From: Streptomyces sp. MBT53
GTDB lineage: Bacteria > Actinomycetota > Actinomycetes > Streptomycetales > Streptomycetaceae
Direction: 5' to 3'
Length of the DNA stretch: 37,076 nucleotides
NCBI RefSeq assembly: GCF_016654115.1
Contig: NZ_JAEQAZ010000097.1
Span: forward strand, 1 to 37,076
Part shown: positions 31,951 through 37,076 of the stretch, in pieces
How the letters are laid out: each line of letters begins with the position of its first letter
How positions within the stretch are numbered: the first letter of the stretch is position 1
Notes under the pieces: generated by a model
What the model was told of the DNA's origin: nothing
Seen by the model: only the letters and a program-made list of their open reading frames with translations
The model's database searches: none
Program-made: the position numbers and the translations under genes

Positions 31951-33096
31951 GTGCTTCTGAAAACCTTCGGCTGGTCGTTCGCGGTCACCGCGCTCGGCCT
32001 GGTCGCGGCGGCGTTCTACGGGGGGTGGGAAGCCTTCGGAATCGTGGCGATCCTGGCCGTCCTGGAGATCTCGCTGTCATTCGACAACGCGGTGGTCAAC
32101 GCCGGGATCCTGAAGAAGATGTCCGCCTTCTGGCAGAAGATCTTCCTCACGGTGGGTGTCCTGATCGCCGTCTTCGGCATGCGGCTGGTGTTCCCCGTCG
32201 TCATCGTCGCCGTCACCGCCAAGATCGGCCCGATCGACGCGGTCGACCTCGCACTCAACAACAAGGACCACTACCAGCAGCTGGTCACCGACGCCCACCC
32301 GGCGATCGCGGCCTTCGGCGGCATGTTCCTGCTGATGATCTTCCTCGACTTCATCTTCGAGGACCGGGACATCCAGTGGCTGCGCTGGATCGAGCGCCCG
32401 CTCGCCAAGCTCGGCAAGGTCGACATGCTGTCGGTCTGCATCGCGCTGATCGTCCTGCTGATCACGTCGTTCACCTTCGCGGCCCACGCCCACCAGCACG
32501 GCGGCGCGCACACCGACAAGGCGCAGACGGTCCTGATCGCAGGCATCTCCGGCCTGATCACCTACATGATCGTCGGCGGGCTCTCCGGCTACTTCGAGGA
32601 CAAGCTCGAAGAAGAGGAGGAGCGGGAGCACGAGGAGGAGGAAGAGGCCGCGCGCACCGGCAAGCAGCGCTCGGCGGTGGTCCTCGCCGGCCAGGCGGCG
32701 TTCTTCATGTTCCTGTACCTCGAAGTCCTGGACGCGTCCTTCTCCTTCGACGGAGTGATCGGCGCCTTCGCCATCACCAACGACATCGTCCTCATGGCGC
32801 TGGGCCTCGGCATCGGCGCGATGTACGTCCGCTCCCTGACGGTGTACCTGGTCCGCCAGGGCACCCTGGACGACTACGTCTACCTGGAGCACGGCGCCCA
32901 CTACGCGATCGGCGCCCTCGCCGTGATCCTCATGGTCACCATCCAGTACCAGATCAACGAGGTCATCACCGGCCTGGTCGGCGTGGTCCTGATCGGCTGG
33001 TCCTTCTGGTCCTCGGTCCGCCGCAACAACGCCCTCGCGGAAGCCGAGGGAAAAGCCGGCTCGGACGAGAAGACTGAGGTCTCGTCCGGGGTGTGA
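31951..33096 (+). CDS. TerC-like membrane protein, DUF475 family
   Basis: The 381-residue protein has about nine hydrophobic segments and two TerC-type motifs, ILAVLEISLSFDNAVVNAG (residues 34-52) and LEVLDASFSFDGVIGAFA (257-274), suggesting an internal duplication with buried acidic residues for cation transport. A His-rich external-looking loop (HAHQHGGAH, 179-187) precedes a strongly acidic loop of glutamates (216-233). These features look designed for binding divalent metal. TerC-type proteins export or handle metal ions, especially Mn2+, and work with TerD proteins. GTG start at 31951. Confidence 0.88.
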   Translation: MLLKTFGWSFAVTALGLVAAAFYGGWEAFGIVAILAVLEISLSFDNAVVNAGILKKMSAFWQKIFLTVGVLIAVFGMRLVFPVVIVAVTAKIGPIDAVDLALNNKDHYQQLVTDAHPAIAAFGGMFLLMIFLDFIFEDRDIQWLRWIERPLAKLGKVDMLSVCIALIVLLITSFTFAAHAHQHGGAHTDKAQTVLIAGISGLITYMIVGGLSGYFEDKLEEEEEREHEEEEEAARTGKQRSAVVLAGQAAFFMFLYLEVLDASFSFDGVIGAFAITNDIVLMALGLGIGAMYVRSLTVYLVRQGTLDDYVYLEHGAHYAIGALAVILMVTIQYQINEVITGLVGVVLIGWSFWSSVRRNNALAEAEGKAGSDEKTEVSSGV

Positions 33097-33205
33097 CAAG
33101 CTCCCTGGTAAGGGAACGCTCTGTTCGGGGCGGCAGACAGAGGACATGCCCTCGGTCCGCCGCCCCGTCAGTTTTGTCGTGCGTGATGTGGACGTGGGGG
33201 CGGGA

Positions 33206-33940
33206 ATGGGCTTCTTCGACGGAATCTGGCGGCGCGAGATCGACTTCGACTCGGGCAGCGCGGCCAGCAACGCGATCGAACTGACCAAACGGCACCACCA
33301 GGTCTCGCTCACCAAACAGGGCGCGGCCACCGGCAACCTGCGCGTCAACCTCACCTGGCGGATGCGCACCTCCGACATCGGCGGCCTCCAGCGGGACAGC
33401 CTGCTGCGGCACCCCTTCAAGGCCCTCAAGCCGCCCGAGGTCATGGGCCACAGCCAGAGCATGGTCAACGTCGACCTCGACCTGGGCTGCCTCTACGAAC
33501 TCATGGACGGCACCAAGGGCGTCGTCCAGCCCCTCGGCGGCCTCCTCGGCGACGTCAACTCACCCCCGTACGTCAAGCTCAGCGGCGATGACCGCTTCGG
33601 CTCCGCGTCCGGCGAGACGATGTACGTCAACCTCGACCACCGCGACGAGATCAAGCGCCTACTGGTCTTCGTCTACATCTACGACCAGACCCCGGCCTTC
33701 GACCGCACCCACGCGATCGTCACCCTCTACCCCAGCAACGGCCCCCGCATCGAGATAGGCCTCGACGAACGCCACCCCCAGGCCCGCTCCTGCGCGGTGG
33801 TGATGATCGAGAACGTCAAGGGCGAGTTCGTGGTCCGCCGAGAGGTGAAGTTCGTCTACGGCTTCCAGGCAGAACTGGACCGCTTGTACGGGTGGGGACT
33901 GCAGTGGGGGCGGGGCTACAAGACGAAGGTGGAGCGCTGA
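33206..33940 (+). CDS. TerA-like/TerD-superfamily protein
   Basis: The 244-residue protein starts MGFFDGIWRREIDFDSGSAA at ATG 33206, after a GGGGGCGGGA site. The middle is a TerD-superfamily beta-sandwich (HQVSLTKQGAATGNLRVNLT, MVNVDLDLGCLYELMDGTKG, YVKLSGDDRFGSASGETMYV, LLVFVYIYDQTPAFDRTHAI). It resembles TerA-like members more than the 191-residue TerD class, as it has a different C-terminus (VVRREVKFVYGFQAELDRLY GW). It probably takes part in the membrane-linked Ter complex. It lies 109 bp after the TerC-like gene and could be co-transcribed. Confidence 0.82.
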   Translation: MGFFDGIWRREIDFDSGSAASNAIELTKRHHQVSLTKQGAATGNLRVNLTWRMRTSDIGGLQRDSLLRHPFKALKPPEVMGHSQSMVNVDLDLGCLYELMDGTKGVVQPLGGLLGDVNSPPYVKLSGDDRFGSASGETMYVNLDHRDEIKRLLVFVYIYDQTPAFDRTHAIVTLYPSNGPRIEIGLDERHPQARSCAVVMIENVKGEFVVRREVKFVYGFQAELDRLYGWGLQWGRGYKTKVER

Positions 33941-33943
33941 AGC

Positions 33944-34032
33944 GCCCCGAAGGGGCAGCTTCAGGGGCGCGGGGCTGTGTCGATTTGCGGCTCCGCCGCG
34001 CGGGCGCGCCCAGCCCCCACCGGCCCGCACCC
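33944..34032. repeat. Dispersed Streptomyces intergenic repeat, copy 3 (expanded)
   Basis: A small GCCCCGAAGGGGC hairpin (33944-33956) precedes AGGGGCGCGGGG (33963-33974). Then about 30 bp of extra sequence with GCGGCTCCGCCGC-type symmetry precedes GCGCGCCCAGCCCCCACC and GGCCCGCA. It lies between the convergent TerA-like and TerD-like genes. Confidence 0.75.
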
Positions 34033-34052
34033 GAAAAACTACCCACTCACCC

Positions 34053-34859
34053 TCAGATGAACTGCGGCCCCTGCGGCGGCAACCGGAAGTCAGGATCCAC
34101 CGCACTCGCCGCAGGCATCGGCTGGGGATACCCATAAGTCCCGGCACCCACAGGTGCGGCCTGCGGATACCCGTAAGCCGGCTGAGTCACCGGCTCCTGC
34201 GCGGGTGCCGCCGCCGGCGGATACCCGTACCCGGACTGCACCGGAACCGCCGGAGGCAACTGCGTGGAAACCGCCGGAGGCAACGGCTGCGAGACCTCGG
34301 GGACGCTCGCGGCCTCCGACTCGTCGACCGTGATCCCGAAGTCCATGGCCAGCCCGCGCAGCCCGTTCGCGTACCCCTCGCCCAGCGCCCGGAACTTCCA
34401 CCCCTCACCCCGCCGGTACAGCTCCCCGCAGATCAGCGCGGTCTCCTCGCCGGTCTCCGGCTTGATGTCGAAATACAGCAGCGGCTCACCCTCGGCGACG
34501 GCGGCGTCGTACAGCGAGATGCGCAGGCCCAGTACGCGATCGAAGGTCTTGTCCTCCGCCGATGCGACCACCAGAATCCGGCTGACTTCGGGCTCGACAC
34601 CGGCCAGATCTGTCTGGATCGTGTCGGTGGGGCCCTCGGCGACACGCTTCTTGCCGAGCCACCAGACCTTCCCGGACGGGTGCCGGGGCTGGTTGTAGAA
34701 GACGAAGTCCTCGTCGGAACGCACCTGACCGGCGGGGCCGAGGAGCAGAGCAGAGGCATCCACGTCCGGGACACCCTGTCCGGGCGTCCAGCGCAGCACG
34801 GCACGTACCGTGGTGGCCTCCAACGGGACGTTCGACCCCTTCAGCATCGCGTGCGTCAT
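34053..34859 (-). CDS. TerD-like protein with degenerate calcium site and YGYP repeats
   Basis: The 268-residue protein begins MTHAMLKGSNVPLEATTVRA. Residues about 1-175 are a TerD fold (PDVDASALLLGPAGQVRSDE, ILVVASAEDKTFDRVLGLRI, ALICGELYRRGEGWKFRALG). The segment that is DGSVEHTGDN and GEGEGDDE in canonical TerDs here reads HPSGKVWWLGKKRVAEGP, with most calcium ligands lost. Residues about 185-268 are Pro/Ala/Gln-rich with three YGYP motifs, an extension typical of scaffolding tails. It is transcribed opposite to the other ter genes, divergent from the CitE-like gene. AGGA is about 9 nt upstream of the start. Confidence 0.88.
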   Translation of the reverse strand: MTHAMLKGSNVPLEATTVRAVLRWTPGQGVPDVDASALLLGPAGQVRSDEDFVFYNQPRHPSGKVWWLGKKRVAEGPTDTIQTDLAGVEPEVSRILVVASAEDKTFDRVLGLRISLYDAAVAEGEPLLYFDIKPETGEETALICGELYRRGEGWKFRALGEGYANGLRGLAMDFGITVDESEAASVPEVSQPLPPAVSTQLPPAVPVQSGYGYPPAAAPAQEPVTQPAYGYPQAAPVGAGTYGYPQPMPAASAVDPDFRLPPQGPQFI

Positions 34860-34947
34860 GCGGTCATCCTGCCCTCTCGGTCCTGGTCACGACAACGTGG
34901 GGGTTCGGACACCGACACGGCCGAGTTACCTGAAGTTCATGCCCGGC

Positions 34948-34975
34948 GGGAACCCCTGACATGGATTTGTACGTA
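34948..34975 (+). promoter_or_regulatory. CitE-like gene promoter, same ECF pattern as terD
   Basis: GGGAAC (34948-34953) and CGTA (34972-34975) are 18 bp apart. From GGGAAC to CGT, 19 of 27 bases are identical to the terD site at 30140 without gaps. The start codon lies 61 bp downstream. Confidence 0.6.
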
Positions 34976-35035
34976 CTATTACCGGCCACCTATCGAAAAC
35001 AATCACGAGTCACATCGTCACCACGGGGGAGCTTT

Positions 35036-36202
35036 ATGCGTCATTTCGGGCACATTGCCCCTGAGGTACGGCAGCGTCTCTTCTTCCAGGAGCCCTGCGA
35101 GTTCGACGCGGACTCACCGGCCCGGCTGCTCGCCGCGGCCCTCGGCGCCACGCTCTACAGCCCGGCCACCCGGCCCCACCTGGCCGACGACATCGTCAAG
35201 CTGGCCGGGCGCGGCGTCGTGTCGATGGTGCTGTGCCTGGAGGACTCGATCGGCGACGAGGACGTCCCGGCCGCCGAGGAGAACCTCGTCCAGCAGTTCA
35301 CCGAGCTGGCCGCCCGCCCGGGCGCGGAGCTGCCGCTGCTGTTCATCCGGGTCCGCGTGCCCGAACAGATCCCCGATCTCGTCCGCCGCATGGGCCCGGC
35401 CGCACGACTCCTCTCCGGCTTCGTGATGCCGAAGTTCACCGAGGAACGCGGCATGCCCTTCCTGGAGGCGCTGTCCGACGCCGAGACGGAGAGCGGCCGG
35501 CGCCTGTTCGGCATGCCGGTCCTGGAGTCGCCCGAGCTGCTCTACCGCGAGTCGCGCGTCGAGACCCTGGAGGGCATCTCCCGCGCCGTCGACAAGTACC
35601 GCGACCGCGTCCTCGCCCTGCGCCTGGGCGTGACGGACTTCTGCTCCTCCTACGGCCTCCGCAGGGCCTCCGACATGACGGCCTACGACGTCCAGATCGT
35701 CGCCAACGTGATCGGCGACGTGGTGAACATGCTGGGCCGCGCCGACGGCACCGGCTTCACGGTGACCGGCCCGGTGTGGGAGTACTTCCGGGTCCAGGAG
35801 CGCATGTTCAAGCCGCAGCTGCGCCGCAGCCCCTTCCTGGAGGGCCAGGCGGAGGAGCTGCGCGAGGCGCTGATCGAGCACGCCATGGACGGGCTGCTGC
35901 GCGAGATCGCCCTCGACCAGGCCAACGGGCTGATGGGCAAGACCTGCATCCACCCCACCCACGTGCTGCCCGTGCACGCGCTGTCCGTGGTCAGCCACGA
36001 GGAGTTCTGCGACGCGCAGGACATCCTGCGGCCCGAGCGGGGCGGCGGGGGTGTGCTGCGCTCGGCGTACACGAACAAGATGAACGAGGTGAAGCCGCAC
36101 CGCGCCTGGGCCGAGCGGACCATGCTGCGCGCCGAGATCTTCGGCGTCGCACGCGAGGACGTCGGCTTCGTGGAGCTGCTCGCCGCCGGAATCCCCGGCT
36201 GA
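35036..36202 (+). CDS. HpcH/HpaI aldolase, CitE-like lyase of the ter pathway
   Basis: The 388-residue protein begins MRHFGHIAPEVRQRLFFQEP with GGGGGAG 5 nt upstream. It has the CitE TIM-barrel signs: VSMVLCLEDSIGDEDVPAAE (acidic metal ligands), LFIRVRVPEQIPDL, FVMPKFTEERG, GMPVLESPELLYRES (Glu) and LRLGVTDFCSSYGL (Asp), plus TCIHPTHVLPVHAL near the end. CitE-like enzymes cleave or form C-C bonds with a metal and often acyl-CoA; this branch is associated with ter operons, where it is thought to help make a nucleoside-like metabolite. It is 14 bp before the phosphoribosyltransferase gene, so these form an operon. Confidence 0.88.
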   Translation: MRHFGHIAPEVRQRLFFQEPCEFDADSPARLLAAALGATLYSPATRPHLADDIVKLAGRGVVSMVLCLEDSIGDEDVPAAEENLVQQFTELAARPGAELPLLFIRVRVPEQIPDLVRRMGPAARLLSGFVMPKFTEERGMPFLEALSDAETESGRRLFGMPVLESPELLYRESRVETLEGISRAVDKYRDRVLALRLGVTDFCSSYGLRRASDMTAYDVQIVANVIGDVVNMLGRADGTGFTVTGPVWEYFRVQERMFKPQLRRSPFLEGQAEELREALIEHAMDGLLREIALDQANGLMGKTCIHPTHVLPVHALSVVSHEEFCDAQDILRPERGGGGVLRSAYTNKMNEVKPHRAWAERTMLRAEIFGVAREDVGFVELLAAGIPG

Positions 36203-36216
36203 ATCGCAAGGGACGC

Positions 36217-37076
36217 ATGAACAAGGCAGTGAACAACGGGGTCTGGTCCGGCAGTTGGGTCGCGGAGCGGCTCGGCGTCGAACTCCTCGGCGACCCCGAA
36301 CTGACCGACCTCCTGGGCCTGGCTCTCCGCCGCAACCCCAAACGGGCCCACCTCCTCGTCTCGAACGTGCTCGGCAAACACGTCCCCCAGTCCCCGTCGA
36401 TCGTCTACGGCTACGGCTTCACCCTGGGCCGCAGAGTCCGCGACCTGCTGGGCCCCGACGAGTCCGCCCGCTCGGTGGTCCTCGGCTACGCGGAGACCGC
36501 GACGGGCCTGGGCCACGCGGTGGCCGACGGCATCGCCGTCGCCCCCTACCTCCACTCCACCCGCCGCCCGGTCCCCGGCGTGGCCACGGCAGGCGGCTTC
36601 GAGGAGTCCCACTCCCACGCGACGTCGCATCTGCTGCTGCCCGAGAACCCCGAACTCCTTGCCGGCAAGGGCCCGTTGGTCCTGGTGGACGACGAGTTCT
36701 CGACCGGCAACACGGTCCTGAACACGATCCGCGACCTCCACGGGCGCTATCCCCGAGACCGGTACGTGGTGGTGGCCCTGGTCGACATGCGCTCGGCCGC
36801 CGACTCCGGACGCCTGGACGAGTTCGCGGCGGAGATAGGCGCGAAGGTGGACCTGGTGGCGGCGGCCTCGGGCACGGTTCGCCTGCCGGCGGGGGTGCTG
36901 GAGAAGGGGCAGGAGTTGGTGGCGCGGTACGAGGCAGGGGGTGCCGGGACAGGTGGTGTGTCGTCTGCGGCGCCGTCCGGGCTGGGCGCGCAGTTCCCCG
37001 CGCCCCCAAAAACTCACCTGGACGCCAACCCCCTAGGGGCGCGGGGAACTGCGCGCCCAGCCCCCACCGGCCCGCA
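36217..37076 (+). CDS. Ter-locus phosphoribosyltransferase, runs off the window
   Basis: ATG 36217 has AAGGGA 4 nt upstream. At least 286 codons are open to the window edge. Residues 155-166 contain the PRPP-binding loop VLVDDEFSTGNT; other type-I PRTase features are PSIVYGYGFTLGRRVRDLL and GLGHAVADGIAVAPYLHSTR. In related ter operons, PRTase proteins of this class carry a C-terminal TRSP-type domain and are predicted to build a modified nucleoside. From about residue 255 the reading frame crosses the inverted pair of dispersed repeats (36979-37063), giving a low-complexity Ala/Pro-rich stretch. So either the protein has a repeat-derived linker or the gene is damaged near here. Confidence 0.82.
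   Translation, partial: MNKAVNNGVWSGSWVAERLGVELLGDPELTDLLGLALRRNPKRAHLLVSNVLGKHVPQSPSIVYGYGFTLGRRVRDLLGPDESARSVVLGYAETATGLGHAVADGIAVAPYLHSTRRPVPGVATAGGFEESHSHATSHLLLPENPELLAGKGPLVLVDDEFSTGNTVLNTIRDLHGRYPRDRYVVVALVDMRSAADSGRLDEFAAEIGAKVDLVAAASGTVRLPAGVLEKGQELVARYEAGGAGTGGVSSAAPSGLGAQFPAPPKTHLDANPLGARGTARPAPTGP
36979..37063. repeat. Inverted pair of dispersed intergenic repeats inside an open frame
   Basis: Positions 36979-37006 and 37036-37063 are a perfect 28-bp inverted repeat around a 29-nt loop. Each arm contains the same core as copies 1-3 (GGGGCGCGGGGAACTGCGCG). The element can form a very stable hairpin. It is the only copy in the window lying within an open reading frame. Confidence 0.85.

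Noticed and set aside
33112..33138. Third ECF site, GGGAAC upstream of the TerA-like gene
   Set aside because: At N18 the sequence is GAC rather than CGT and the surrounding bases do not align with the two accepted sites.

Overview
The window is chromosomal DNA from a high-GC actinomycete, almost certainly a Streptomyces. The evidence is very high GC in third codon positions, frequent GTG starts, TANNNT-type -10 boxes, families typical of the genus (DUF3145, DUF3052, DUF4429/SHOCT, several TerD paralogues), and the dispersed palindromic intergenic element (core AGGGGCGCGGGGAACTGCGCG) common in this genus. No tRNA, rRNA, CRISPR array, insertion sequence or phage gene was found. It reads as core or near-core chromosome rather than a recently acquired island.

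Layout. 1-5.7 kb: a truncated serine hydrolase, an Ala-rich unknown protein, an EI24-type membrane protein, an exported pyroglutamyl-peptidase-like protein with a Ser where the catalytic Cys is expected, a divergent LysR/RidA pair, and a small DUF2568-type membrane protein. 5.7-11.5 kb: a TetR regulator divergent from a GH3 beta-glucosidase with a PA14 insert, aldose 1-epimerase, an SGNH-hydrolase lipoprotein and a DUF3145 protein. 11.6-16.7 kb: the type II fatty-acid synthase operon fabD-fabH-acpP-fabF with its regulator fasR upstream, all on the minus strand. 16.7-22.2 kb: pirin, a second serine hydrolase, a MerR/aldo-keto-reductase operon with a well-formed MerR promoter, a DUF4429 protein and a DUF1023 alpha/beta hydrolase. 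22.3-25.9 kb: a TetR/MFS efflux pair with two related operators, a structured intergenic region ending in an intrinsic terminator, a small membrane protein and a potassium channel. 26-30.1 kb: aceE (pyruvate dehydrogenase E1), DUF3052 and an AhpE-type peroxiredoxin.

30.2-37.1 kb: a Ter-type stress-response locus. It holds two TerD paralogues in tandem, a small membrane protein, a DUF475/TerC-like membrane protein with His-rich and acidic metal-binding-looking segments, a TerA-like protein, a TerD with a degenerate calcium site and a YGYP-repeat tail, a CitE-like (HpcH/HpaI) lyase, and a PRPP-type phosphoribosyltransferase that is still open at the right edge. The last two match the small-molecule (nucleoside-like metabolite) branch described for ter operons. 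Two separate ter transcription units share the promoter pattern GGGAAC-N18-CGT, so a common ECF sigma factor is a reasonable hypothesis.

Recurring regulatory themes are: many start codons placed exactly 7 nt after a TANNNT box with no ribosome binding site (leaderless mRNAs); convergent genes whose ends touch or overlap; strong GC-rich hairpins behind most genes; and palindromes at the regulator-target junctions (fasR/fabD, tetR/mfs, merR/akr, tetR/GH3).
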